Shown here: in pieces, positions 1-8,727 of the stretch | How the letters are laid out: each line of letters begins with the position of its first letter | Numbering within the stretch: position 1 is the stretch's first letter | NCBI GenBank assembly: GCA_016718385.1 | Contig: JADKDK010000004.1 | Coordinates: 558,001-622,000 of the forward strand | Direction: 5' to 3' | Source: Gammaproteobacteria bacterium | GTDB lineage: Bacteria; Pseudomonadota; Gammaproteobacteria; Pseudomonadales; UBA5518 | DNA length: 64,000 nt | Program-made: the position numbers and the translations under genes | The notes under the pieces: generated by a model | What the model was told of the DNA's origin: nothing | Databases searched by the model: none | Seen by the model: the letters and a program-made list of their open reading frames with translations, nothing else

Positions 1-522
1 TACATCGCGGCCGGCGTTGCGGTGCCACTGCTCCTGATGGTGCTGGTCCTGGTGATGTTGTTCAACAATCTGCGCCAGCCGCTCGCGATCATGCTGACCG
101 TGCCGCTGGCCGTGATCGGCGTCAGCGTCGGTCTGCTGCTGGCGAACGAACCCTTCGGATTCATGGCGCTGCTCGGCTTTCTCAGCCTCTCCGGCATGCT
201 GATCAAGAACGCCATCGTCCTGATCGACGAGATCAACCTCGAGGGCTCCCTCGGTCGCACGCCGCTCGAGGCCGTGTTGAATGCGGGTGTCAGCCGCATC
301 AGGCCGGTCAGCATGGCAGCCGGCACCACGGTGCTCGGCATGCTCCCGTTGTTCGCGGACCCGTTCTTCATTGGCATGGCGGTGACGATCATCGGTGGCT
401 TGAGCTTCGCCACGGTCTTGACCCTGATCGTGGTGCCCGTGCTCCACGCAACCTTCTACCGGATACCCACCGACGCGCGCGAAGCGTCGGCTGGCGCGCG
501 TCCGGTATCGTCCGTCGCATGA
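1..522 (+). CDS. RND efflux transporter permease, C-terminal end (partial)
   Basis: The last 173 codons of an inner-membrane RND pump of the AcrB/MexB type; the 5' part lies before the window. The visible protein has the final membrane block of the family: hydrophobic helices, the phrase GVSVGLLLANEPFGFMALLG, then SGMLIKNAIVLIDEI followed by SRIRPVSMAAGTTVLGMLPL, all typical of the C-terminal transmembrane domain. RND pumps use the proton gradient to export drugs, solvents or metabolites with a periplasmic adaptor and an outer-membrane channel. The adaptor gene follows one base after the stop codon, so the two are co-transcribed. The order pump then adaptor is the reverse of the common one. 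No outer-membrane factor gene follows. Substrate unknown; family call certain. Confidence 0.93.
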   Translation, partial: YIAAGVAVPLLLMVLVLVMLFNNLRQPLAIMLTVPLAVIGVSVGLLLANEPFGFMALLGFLSLSGMLIKNAIVLIDEINLEGSLGRTPLEAVLNAGVSRIRPVSMAAGTTVLGMLPLFADPFFIGMAVTIIGGLSFATVLTLIVVPVLHATFYRIPTDAREASAGARPVSSVA

Positions 523-523
523 G

Positions 524-1627
524 ATGAAAGGCATGAATCGCAGCAGGCAGTTCGGATCGATGCGGCTCGCGGGCGTCCTCGTGCTCCTCGGAGCCATGCC
601 CTTTGCGCAGCCCGCTGTGGCGGAGGATTTGCCGGGTGCACGGGCGCCGCTGGTGCCCGTGCACCTGGTCGGGCAACAAGTCGAACTGCTGGCAGTTCCC
701 GGAACCGTCCAGGCCGCCAAACGCTCCGAGCTCGCTTTCCAGTTTTCGGGATTGCTCGTGGAGCGACCGGTCGTGGCCGGGCAGCGGGTCGCCGCAGGCA
801 CCATGCTGGCGCGGCTCGATCCCCGGGACTTCGAGACGCGGGTGATGTTGGAGCAGGCGCAGCTGAATCTGGCGCGGGCCGATTTCGAGCGTTTCAGCCG
901 GTTGATCCGATCACGCGCATCGCCCGTTTCGGAAGCCGAGGTGGACCGTCGGCGCTCGCTGTTCGAGATGGCCGAGGTGCGCACGGCGCAAGCGCGCAAG
1001 AACCTCCAGGACACGACCTTGCGCGCACCGTTCGACGGCGTGGTGGCGGTCACGCTGGTCGACAACCATACCCAGATCCAGGCGCGCCAGCCTATCGTGA
1101 CGATCGAAAGCTCGGATGTGCTCGAGGTGATCATCGACCTGCCGGAACGCGTCGTGTCCAGGGTGCGCTCGGCACCGCGTGACCGGCCGATCGGAGAAGT
1201 CCAGTTCGCCGTACTCCCCGAGCGCCGTTTCCCGGTGACGTTGGGCGAGATCGCGACCCGCGCCGACCCGGCGACGCAAACGTTTCGGGTGACGCTGGCC
1301 CTCGACCGTCCGCGCGACGTGAACATCCTGCCCGGCATGACCGCGACGGTCTATGCGCGGCCCGACATCGTCGCCGATGAATCGTTGCGGATCCCGGTGG
1401 CCGCGGTTCTGCGCAGCGAGTCGGGACAGGCTGCCGTCTGGGTCGTCGACCCGGACAGCTCCCGGATCGAGCAGCGCGTGGTACGCCTGCGCGAAGAGGA
1501 TGGGTCAGGCACGGCAATGGTCCTCGATGGTCTCCAGGCCGGCGAGCGGATCGTGGGTGCCGGTGCATCGCAGCTGCGTGCCGGTGTCGAGATACGGCCT
1601 TACCGGGCGGGGATGCTGAGCGAGTAG
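524..1627 (+). CDS. RND efflux periplasmic adaptor (membrane fusion protein)
   Basis: A 367-residue HlyD/AcrA-type adaptor. It starts with a signal sequence (hydrophobic stretch LAGVLVLLGAMPFAQPAVA, residues about 15-33). Next come the barrel-sandwich half-motif around AAKRSELAFQFSGLL, a short helical hairpin (about residues 100-160, LEQAQLNLARADFERF), the second half-motif LRAPFDGVVAVTLVDN and a beta-barrel region with PGMTATV. These are the landmarks of the MFP fold that bridges the pump to an outer-membrane channel. The gene begins one base after the pump stop codon, so it belongs to the same operon. No lipobox is evident, so it may be a soluble or N-terminally anchored periplasmic protein. 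Which substrate is exported cannot be read from the sequence. Confidence 0.93.
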   Translation: MKGMNRSRQFGSMRLAGVLVLLGAMPFAQPAVAEDLPGARAPLVPVHLVGQQVELLAVPGTVQAAKRSELAFQFSGLLVERPVVAGQRVAAGTMLARLDPRDFETRVMLEQAQLNLARADFERFSRLIRSRASPVSEAEVDRRRSLFEMAEVRTAQARKNLQDTTLRAPFDGVVAVTLVDNHTQIQARQPIVTIESSDVLEVIIDLPERVVSRVRSAPRDRPIGEVQFAVLPERRFPVTLGEIATRADPATQTFRVTLALDRPRDVNILPGMTATVYARPDIVADESLRIPVAAVLRSESGQAAVWVVDPDSSRIEQRVVRLREEDGSGTAMVLDGLQAGERIVGAGASQLRAGVEIRPYRAGMLSE

Positions 1628-1660
1628 CCGATATTGATTGCTGCATGGGGTGACAAGACC

Positions 1661-3418
1661 ATGATCCCTCCCACACTGCGGATTGCAGCCCGTCGCAGCG
1701 CATTCATGCTGCTGGCGCTCGGGATGGCGTGGATTCTTGCAGCCTGCGGGCGCGAGGAGGTCGCCGCATCCGCGCCGGCACCCGTGCAGCCGGCCGACGA
1801 GATCTACGTGGGGTCGTCGATACTCACGATGGACCCCGCCCGGCCCCGCGCGGAAGCGGTGGCCGTCGCGCAGGGGCGCATCGTGGCCGTCGGTGGCCGC
1901 GCCGAGCTCGAGGCGAGCCGCAAGGGGCCCGCTACGCGCGTGGTCGACATCGGCGGCGGAACCCTGCTGCCCGGTTTCATCGACGGCCACAGTCACATCA
2001 GCCAGGCGCTCACGTTTGCCGATTGGGCCAACGTCTCGATACCGCCGGTCGGCAGCGTCGACAGCATCGCCAGCCTGCTCGAGACCCTGGGCAGGCACGT
2101 CGCCACACGCGGCGGCGCGGCGCCGGGGGAATGGATCCTCGCCTGGGGCTATGATCCGGATGGCCTCGCCGAGAATCGTCATGTCGTGCGTGCGGACCTG
2201 GACGTCGCGTTTCCCGACAACCCGGTGATGTTGCTGCACGTGTCCGGACACGGCGTGGTGCTCAATTCCGCGGCACTGCGGCTGGCCGGAATCGACGCGC
2301 GGACCCCCACGCCGGCCGGCGGAGTGATCGCGCGCCTGCCGGGCTCGGAGGAGCCGGCAGGCCTGCTGATGGAGAGCGCCGCGCTGCTCGCGTACGCGGC
2401 GATTCCGCGGCCCACGGTGGAACAGCAACTCGCCACCCTGGACGAGGTACAGCGGCTCTACGCGCGCAACGGCTACACCACGATCCAGGATGGGGCTTCC
2501 GACGACCAGACCCTGGAGCTGCTCCGCCGTGCCGCCGCCGCGGGTGCGCTATGGCTCGACGTGGTGGCGCTGCCCGTGGTGTTCCAGCCCTCCGAGCTCG
2601 ACGCGCGCCTGCGCGAGCGCTTCGGCAGCTACGCGGGGCACCTGAAGCTCGGTGGCATCAAGGTGCTCACCGACGGTTCGCCGCAGGGACGCACGGCCTT
2701 GTTCTCGGCCCCGATGCTGGTGCACGGTCCGGGCGACGAGACCGACTGGCGCGGCGAGCCGTTCATGGCGCCCGTGCAGTACGACGACATCGTCGCGCGC
2801 GTGTACGCGGCCGGCATTCCGCTCTGGACCCACGCCAACGGCGACGGCGCGATCGACATGGTGATCGCGGCGCACGAGAAGGCGGGCGCGAAGGCCGCCG
2901 ATGACCGTCGCGACGTGGTCGTGCATTCGCAATTCGTGCGACCGGATCAGCTCGACAGCTACGTGCGCCTCGGGATCGCGGCCTCTTTCTTCAGCAACCA
3001 CGCCTTCTATTGGGGCGACGTCCACGTGCGCAACCTCGGCGCGGAGCGCGCCTCCTTCCTGAGCCCGTTGAAGACGGCGCACGCGAAGGGCGTGAAGTAC
3101 TCCAACCACACCGACTACGGCGTGACCCCGCTCGATCCGGCGATGGTGCTGTGGACCGCCGTCACGCGCCAGTCGCGCAGCGGCGCGGTCATCGGCCCCG
3201 ACGAGCGCGTCCCGGCGCAGCGTGCGCTCGAGGCCCTGACCATCGACGCGGCGTGGATCTACCGCGAGGAGGACAGCAAGGGTTCGATCAGCCCGGGCAA
3301 GGTCGCCGATTTCGTGGTGCTGGACGCCGACCCGCTCGCCGTGCCGGCCGATCGCCTGCGCCAGCTGAAGGTGCTGGCGACGATCAAGGAAGGTCGGCTG
3401 GTCGCCGGGCAGTTGTGA
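1661..3418 (+). CDS. Amidohydrolase family 3 lipoprotein (YtcJ-like)
   Basis: A 585-residue metal-dependent amidohydrolase. The ATG at 1661 is preferred over an upstream TTG at 1634 because it begins directly with a signal peptide ending in a lipobox (WILAAC), predicting an exported lipoprotein. Amidohydrolase 3 landmarks are in order: YVGSSILTMDP at the N-terminus, GGTLLPGFIDGHSHI with the metal-binding HxH, LKLGGIKVLTDGSPQGRTA, THANGDGAIDMVI with further metal ligands, VVHSQFV, and the C-terminal KGSISPGKVADFVVLD typical of the composite beta domain. The family hydrolyses C-N bonds in varied amides, and no substrate can be named. It follows the efflux genes closely (33 bp) and may share their transcript. 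Confidence 0.88.
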   Translation: MIPPTLRIAARRSAFMLLALGMAWILAACGREEVAASAPAPVQPADEIYVGSSILTMDPARPRAEAVAVAQGRIVAVGGRAELEASRKGPATRVVDIGGGTLLPGFIDGHSHISQALTFADWANVSIPPVGSVDSIASLLETLGRHVATRGGAAPGEWILAWGYDPDGLAENRHVVRADLDVAFPDNPVMLLHVSGHGVVLNSAALRLAGIDARTPTPAGGVIARLPGSEEPAGLLMESAALLAYAAIPRPTVEQQLATLDEVQRLYARNGYTTIQDGASDDQTLELLRRAAAAGALWLDVVALPVVFQPSELDARLRERFGSYAGHLKLGGIKVLTDGSPQGRTALFSAPMLVHGPGDETDWRGEPFMAPVQYDDIVARVYAAGIPLWTHANGDGAIDMVIAAHEKAGAKAADDRRDVVVHSQFVRPDQLDSYVRLGIAASFFSNHAFYWGDVHVRNLGAERASFLSPLKTAHAKGVKYSNHTDYGVTPLDPAMVLWTAVTRQSRSGAVIGPDERVPAQRALEALTIDAAWIYREEDSKGSISPGKVADFVVLDADPLAVPADRLRQLKVLATIKEGRLVAGQL

Positions 3419-3652
3419 GGGACCGGGCTGCTGCAGCTCTGCCGGGCGGCCTGGACGCCGCCGTGAGCGCCATTTGTCGGGACCGCATCAAGTCCGTCGA
3501 CCGGGGAGCATCCTTGCATCCGGCTGTTCGGCTTGCAGCCGCACCGCAGCAGGCGTTTCCCGCTCACTTCGGTCACATCGACACGAGCGCGTCGGTCCTG
3601 AAGGCGGTTTGCCAAGCTGTTGAACCATGACTCGAACCGAAGGAATATCTCG

Positions 3653-4708
3653 ATGAAAGCCTACGCCTATACAGGGCCCTCGCAGCCGCTCGCCGCGACG
3701 GAGTGGCCCACGCCCGTGCCGGTCGATACCCAGGTGCTGGTGCGCACGCGCTTCTGCGGCGTGTGCCACTCCGACGTGCACCTGCAGGAGGGCAAGTTCG
3801 ACCTCGGTGAAGGGCAGGACTTGCCGTTGCCGTTCACACAGGGCGTGGTGTTCGGCCACGAGGTCTACGGCGAAGTCGCGGCGATCGGTGCCGCGGTGAC
3901 GGGGGTGAAGCCCGGTGATCGCGTGATCGTGTACCCCTGGGTCGGCTGCCGCGAGTGCGAGCTCTGCCGCAACGGCCTCGAGCACGTCTGCCAGTCGGGC
4001 CTGATCATAGGCGGGGGCCGGAATCCGGGAGGCTTTGGCGACCACGTGCTGGTGTCGCATGAGCGCTACTGCGTCGGGGCGGATGGCATCGAGCCCTCGC
4101 AGGCCGGATCGCTCGCCTGTTCCGGGCTCACGAGCTACAGCGCGATCAAGCGTATCCCGAACCTGGGAGCTGCGAGCCGCGTGGTGGTGATCGGCGCCGG
4201 CGGCCTGGGCATCATGGGCATCGGCATCCTGCATCGTGTCTTCGGCGTGAGCCCGATCGCGGTCGACGTCGACGATGCCAAGCTCGATGCGGCGCGCGCC
4301 GCGGGGGCAGGCCACGTCCTGAACGGCCGTGCGCCCGACGTGCTGATGAAATTGCTTGAACTCACGGGCGGAGGGGCGGATGCCGCGATCGATTTCGTGG
4401 GCTCCGAGCAAACCGCACCACTTGCATTCCACGCGGTACGCGTGGGCGGCAAGGCGATCATGGTCGGGCTCTTCGGGGGCACGCTGAAGATTCCCTCCGC
4501 GCTGGTCGCGATGCTCCTCAAGACCATCGAGGGCTCCAATGTCGGTACGATGGCCGATTTTCGCGAACTCGTGCACCTCGCACGTTCCGGCAAGGTGCCG
4601 CACATTCCGGTGAGCGTGCGCCCGGCGCACGAGGCCAGCGCGGTGCTGGACGATCTGCGCCACGGTCGCGTGATCGGCCGCGCGGTGCTCGCGCACGCAG
4701 ACAGCTGA
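3653..4708 (+). CDS. Zinc-dependent medium-chain alcohol dehydrogenase
   Basis: A 351-residue MDR-superfamily dehydrogenase that should oxidise an alcohol, or reduce an aldehyde or ketone, with NAD(P). The ATG at 3653 follows an AAGGA ribosome site and gives the usual MKAYAY start; an in-frame ATG at 3620 would add an unlikely 11-residue leader. Catalytic zinc ligands are in FCGVCHSDVH (Cys and Asp/His) and VFGHEVYG. The structural zinc lobe is GCRECELCRNGLEHVC with four cysteines. The Rossmann glycine motif is VVIGAGGLGIMGIG, followed by the acidic VDVDDAKL, which favours NAD over NADP. Substrate unknown. It stands alone between the amidohydrolase and a decayed sterol-desaturase gene. Confidence 0.92.
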   Translation: MKAYAYTGPSQPLAATEWPTPVPVDTQVLVRTRFCGVCHSDVHLQEGKFDLGEGQDLPLPFTQGVVFGHEVYGEVAAIGAAVTGVKPGDRVIVYPWVGCRECELCRNGLEHVCQSGLIIGGGRNPGGFGDHVLVSHERYCVGADGIEPSQAGSLACSGLTSYSAIKRIPNLGAASRVVVIGAGGLGIMGIGILHRVFGVSPIAVDVDDAKLDAARAAGAGHVLNGRAPDVLMKLLELTGGGADAAIDFVGSEQTAPLAFHAVRVGGKAIMVGLFGGTLKIPSALVAMLLKTIEGSNVGTMADFRELVHLARSGKVPHIPVSVRPAHEASAVLDDLRHGRVIGRAVLAHADS

Positions 4709-4727
4709 AACGGGCGGGGGTATCGAC

Positions 4728-5335
4728 GTGGCTACGGCATCCCCTGGCGTGGCATCACCGGGCCCGGGGGCGCTCACCTTCCGCTGGCTGTTCTTCCCGT
4801 TCACGCTGGGCCTGAGCCTGTGGCTGGCGCACGAGCTGTGGCAGGCCGGGCAGGCGCCCGGGAGCGTGATCGGGCTGTCCTCGCTCGCAGCCATTGCGCT
4901 GATCGCGCTTTGCGAGCGCCTGGCGCCGCACCGCCGCGAGTGGAATCTGAACCACGGCGACGTGGTCACCGACGTTGCGCACAACGTCGTCACCAGCTTC
5001 GGCCTGCGCGAGCTGCTGAAGCTCGGCTTCGCCGTGACGCTGGTGCAGCATGCCAACGTGCGCCACGAGATGGGCTGGGGGCACTATGTGTTCAGCAGCG
5101 CGGTCCTGCATCGCTGGCACCACTCCGACGTGCTCGTCGAAGCCAACAGCAACTACGGCTCGAGCCTGATCGTGTGGGACCTGGTCTTCGGCACGTATTT
5201 CAACCCGCCGGGTCGCGAACTCGGCCCCGAGCGCATCGGGCTCGCGGCAATGCGTGAATTCCCGCAGCGCTTCTGGGCCTCTGGGCCGTGCCCCTGCGCT
5301 GGAAGGCGCTCGAGCGCGCCAACGGTCTCGCGTAG
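4728..5335 (+). pseudogene. Sterol desaturase / fatty acid hydroxylase family, decayed
   Basis: The reading frame encodes a membrane-bound di-iron hydroxylase of the sterol desaturase family but is damaged twice. The N-terminal membrane helices and the segment REWNLNHGDVVTDVAHNVV are intact. The text then jumps from LRELLKLGFAVTL directly to VQHANVRHEMGWGHYVFSS, skipping the stretch that should carry the first histidine boxes (HxxxH and HxxHH). Only the last box, LHRWHHS, remains, followed by the usual ANSNYGSSLIVWDLVFGTYF. Near 5279, after FPQRFWA, a one-base shift leads into a family-like ending (LWAVPLRWKALERANGLA, stop at 5333-5335) in another frame; the original frame runs on to 5486 with unrelated sequence. 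Without its iron ligands the product cannot be active. Confidence 0.8.
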
Positions 5336-5585
5336 GTCGGCTCCCGGCCGCCGGCGCTCAGGTGCCGGCGAGCTGGTTGTTCCGAACGGGCTGGCGCTGG
5401 ACGCGCCGTTCCTGTTTCCCCGAAGCTTCCGGAAATCCCGCGACCTGCAGGACGAGGGTGGGCTGCACGAGTGCGCACCGGGATAGTGTCCTCTGCCGCG
5501 CAACCAGGTACAGCTTTCGATGCGGATTTGAGTAAGATACTCCCGAATTGCCAGCAGCCCGTTGGCCGACACACGGAGAGTCTGC

Positions 5586-7481
5586 ATGAAACGCCTGCAC
5601 GCGCCCCTCCTCCTCACCCTGCTGCTCGGCGGTTGCGATGCCCCGGAGCAGCCGGCGGCAACCGAGCCGGGCGCCGTGCCCGCGGCGACGCCTGTCGAGG
5701 CCCCCGCGCCGCCGGTAGCGCCGCCCCATCCCGAGCGCGTGCTGTTCGGCGACCTGCACATCCACACCAGCTTCTCGCCCGATGCCTTCGCGGTCGGCAA
5801 CCGCACGCTACCCGACGACGCCTATCGCTTCGCGAAGGGGGAGCAGACGCTGCACGCGGCAGGCTATCCGGTACGGCTGCACCGCCCGCTCGATTTCGCC
5901 TCGGTCACGGACCATTCGGAATACATGGGCGTGCTGCCGCAACTCGCCGATCCGCAGAGCCCGCTGTCGAAGCTGCCGCTGGCGGCGCGTTTCATGTCGG
6001 CCGACCCGGGCGAAGCACAGACCGCGCTCACGGAAGTGGTCGGAACGCTGAACAGCGGCGAGCCCATCCCGGAACTCGTGAGCCCGCAGGTGACCTCCAG
6101 CGTCTGGCAGCAAATCGTGGCCGCGGCCAACCGTCACAACGACCCCGGCACCTTCACCGCGCTGGTCGGCTACGAGTGGACCAGCACCATCGACGGCAAC
6201 AACCTCCATCGCAACGTGATCTTCCGCAGCGACACCGTGCCCGAGCGGCCGTTCAGCAGTTTCGACTCGCCGGACCCGGAGCAGCTCTGGGCCTGGCTCG
6301 AGGAGAAGCGCGCCGCCGGCATCGACAGCCTGGCGATACCGCACAACCAGAATGCGAGCAACGGGCTGATGTTCGGCACACGCACCTTCGACGGCCGCCC
6401 CTTCGACGCCGACTACGTCAGCAGGCGCATGCGCAACGAGCCCGTGCACGAGATCATCCAGATCAAGGGCCAGTCGGAAGTGCACCCCGCGCTCGCGCCC
6501 AACGACGAGTTCGCGAACTTCGAGATCTTCCCGATCACGCTGAAGATGGGCCCGGAGCCGACGATCTCGCAGCCCGCCGGCAGCTACGTGCGCGAGGCCC
6601 TCGGGGTAGGCCTCGAGCTCGACGCCAGCGGCATCGGCAACCCGTACCGCTTCGCGTTCATCGGCTCTAGCGATTCGCACAACTCCACCTCGCCGATCGA
6701 GGAAGACAACTACCACGGCAAGCTGCCGCTCATCGACGGCACGCCCGAGCAGCGCCTCGATATCAAGCCGGCCTCCGAACTGCACCGCGGTCTCGGTCGG
6801 ATCATGAGCGCGCAGGGCCTCGCGGCCGTGTGGGCCACCGGTAACACGCGCGAGGCGATCTTCGACGCGCTGCGTCGCGGCGAGACCTACGCGACCTCGG
6901 GCCCGCGCATCGGCCTGCGCGTTTTCGGCGGCTGGGGCTACGAACAGGCGCTGCTCGGCGACCTCGCCTACCTCGACAAGGCCTACGCGGGCGGCGTGCC
7001 GATGGGCGGCGACCTGCCCGCACGGCCCGCGGACGCCGGCGCGCCGCGCCTGCTGATCCGCGCGGCCAAGGACCCCGACGGCGCCAACCTCGACCGCGTG
7101 CAGGTCATCAAGGGCTGGCTCGACGCGGACGGCCAGCGCCAGGAGAAGATCTTCGAGGTGGCCTGGAGCGGCGATCGCGCGCTCGACCCCGCCACCGGCA
7201 AGCTGCCACCCGTGGGTTCGACGGTCGACGTGGCCGCGGCGAGCTACACCAACACCATCGGCGCCGCCGCGCTCGAGGTGCTGTGGGAAGATCCCGAATT
7301 CGACCCCGCGAGACGCGCTTTCTACTACGTGCGCGTGCTCGAGATCCCGACGCCGCGTTGGAGCACCCACGACGCCGCGAAGCTGAAGGTTGCGGCGCCC
7401 GCGCCTCAGGTGCTGCAGGAGCGCGCGTATTCCTCGCCGTTCTGGTACGAGCCGCCCGTGATCTCGGAAGCGATGCCGTAG
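5586..7481 (+). CDS. DUF3604 lipoprotein (PHP-like metal-dependent hydrolase)
   Basis: A 631-residue exported lipoprotein of the DUF3604 family. The ATG at 5586 follows GGAGAG and opens a signal peptide ending in the lipobox LLLGGC. A proline/alanine linker leads into the domain start FGDLHIHTSFSPDAF, whose HxH resembles the first metal site of PHP phosphoesterases. Other family landmarks are SVTDHSEYMG, GYEWTS, IPHNQNASNG, FIGSSDSHN (a further metal-site histidine) and ATSGPRIGLRVFGGW. The family is common in lipid-degrading marine and soil bacteria, but its substrate is unknown; hydrolase chemistry is inferred from the histidine motifs. Its last 76 bases overlap the 3' end of the convergent sulfotransferase gene. 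Confidence 0.85.
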   Translation: MKRLHAPLLLTLLLGGCDAPEQPAATEPGAVPAATPVEAPAPPVAPPHPERVLFGDLHIHTSFSPDAFAVGNRTLPDDAYRFAKGEQTLHAAGYPVRLHRPLDFASVTDHSEYMGVLPQLADPQSPLSKLPLAARFMSADPGEAQTALTEVVGTLNSGEPIPELVSPQVTSSVWQQIVAAANRHNDPGTFTALVGYEWTSTIDGNNLHRNVIFRSDTVPERPFSSFDSPDPEQLWAWLEEKRAAGIDSLAIPHNQNASNGLMFGTRTFDGRPFDADYVSRRMRNEPVHEIIQIKGQSEVHPALAPNDEFANFEIFPITLKMGPEPTISQPAGSYVREALGVGLELDASGIGNPYRFAFIGSSDSHNSTSPIEEDNYHGKLPLIDGTPEQRLDIKPASELHRGLGRIMSAQGLAAVWATGNTREAIFDALRRGETYATSGPRIGLRVFGGWGYEQALLGDLAYLDKAYAGGVPMGGDLPARPADAGAPRLLIRAAKDPDGANLDRVQVIKGWLDADGQRQEKIFEVAWSGDRALDPATGKLPPVGSTVDVAAASYTNTIGAAALEVLWEDPEFDPARRAFYYVRVLEIPTPRWSTHDAAKLKVAAPAPQVLQERAYSSPFWYEPPVISEAMP

Positions 7482-8698
7482 GCCTGCTGGTAGTCGGCGA
7501 AGCGCGCGCGCTCGCGCGCCAGGTCGATGCCCGAGGCCGCCAGGTCGTAGCGGTGGCGCGCGTGGCGAGCGCTCGCCCTGCCCGCATCGAGAAAGCGCTG
7601 CATCGACGCGGCAACGGCATCGTCCAGGCGCAAGCCGAGGTGCGCGTAGATGCGCCGGATCTCGGCCAGTGCATCGGCGCGAAAGTCCGCGAACTGCACG
7701 TCGATCACGCGCCCGGCGCCCAGCAGCCCGCTCGCGCGCGCGGCCATCGTGCGGCGCGTGCCGAAGTCGAGCAGGTCCGCGTAGTGTTGCGTCACTTCGC
7801 GCAGGTCCACTGTGTCCGAGGCCAGGCCGCGCAGCGTGGCCGTCAGGCTGCCCACCGACATCGCCACCGTCACCGGGTCGCGGTGCATCTGGATCACGCG
7901 CGCGTCCGGGTACTCGCGCAGCATGTCCTCGATGTTCCACAGGTACTGCGGCGACTTCAGCACCCAGGTGTCGCCGGGCTTCTTCCACTGCAGCAGCTGC
8001 AGCCAGCGGCGATGGTTGCGGAACACCTCGGCCATGTCCTCGCCGATGACCCATTGCTGGTACGAGGGCACGCGGAACTGCACGTCGAAGATCATCGACA
8101 CGAAGTCGTGCGCGAACAGCGCCACGCACTCCTGCGGAAGTTGCGCGCCCATCGGGTGCATGTTGCGGAACTCGGGCAGCAACCGGTCGACCCGGGCCAG
8201 CTCCGCATCCACCTGCGCGATGCGCGGGTCGCTGCGATAGCTCGCGGTCTCCGGCGGCGGGAAGGGGTGCGCCACCTCCCAGCTGAGCGGCACGCGGAAC
8301 TGCGGATCGAGCGCCAGCAGCTCGTGCATGCTGGTGGTGCCGGTGCGCGGCATGCCGAGGATGAACACCGGCGCGACGACGCGCCCCGCGCCGATCTCCG
8401 GGTGGCGCCTGAAGATATCGACCCAGCGCAAGCGGTTGCCGAGCAACCGCAGGATGTCCTGGCGCGCGATCATGCGCCCGAGCGCCGTGAGCCGCGCGTC
8501 GCGCTCCAGCGAATCGCACAGACGTGCCAGCGGCTCGCGAAAGTACGGCGAGCCGAAGTCGTCCAGGCCCGCGGTGCGCGCCGCGGCGTCCATCAGGCCC
8601 TCCGGGCCGAGCGGCAGCAGTCGTGGACCGGTGCGCCCCAGCGCGGCGAAGGCGGTGTTCAGCAGGCGTACGGGCAGCGGCAGCGCGGGGCGGGGCAT
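7406..8698 (-). CDS. Sulfotransferase family protein (Sulfotransfer_3 type)
   Basis: A 430-residue protein of the bacterial sulfotransferase superfamily, which moves sulfate from PAPS to a hydroxyl acceptor. The 5'-phosphosulfate loop is FILGMPRTGTTSMHELLA (about residues 113-130), and the 3'-phosphate site is RVIQMHRDPVTVAMS, with the Arg and Ser expected there. The segment WVLKSPQYLWNI matches the KSP motif of this family. The first residues (MPRPALPLPVRLL) follow the phosphotransferase gene by 29 bp on the same strand, so the two probably form an operon read from 9927 downwards. The acceptor is unknown. A second paralogue lies at 21482-22717, again followed by a phosphotransferase gene. 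The 3' end overlaps the convergent DUF3604 gene. Confidence 0.88.
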   Translation of the reverse strand: MPRPALPLPVRLLNTAFAALGRTGPRLLPLGPEGLMDAAARTAGLDDFGSPYFREPLARLCDSLERDARLTALGRMIARQDILRLLGNRLRWVDIFRRHPEIGAGRVVAPVFILGMPRTGTTSMHELLALDPQFRVPLSWEVAHPFPPPETASYRSDPRIAQVDAELARVDRLLPEFRNMHPMGAQLPQECVALFAHDFVSMIFDVQFRVPSYQQWVIGEDMAEVFRNHRRWLQLLQWKKPGDTWVLKSPQYLWNIEDMLREYPDARVIQMHRDPVTVAMSVGSLTATLRGLASDTVDLREVTQHYADLLDFGTRRTMAARASGLLGAGRVIDVQFADFRADALAEIRRIYAHLGLRLDDAVAASMQRFLDAGRASARHARHRYDLAASGIDLARERARFADYQQAYGIASEITGGSYQNGEEYARSCST

Positions 8699-8727
8699 GC
8701 GTGGGGCTCCTGGCGGCAGGTATCGGT

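Noticed and set aside
5336..5486. C-terminal extension of the desaturase frame to 5486
   Set aside because: The sequence after 5279 in that frame is Arg/Ser-rich and unlike the family, while another frame gives a family-like ending at 5335; the extension is a result of the frameshift.
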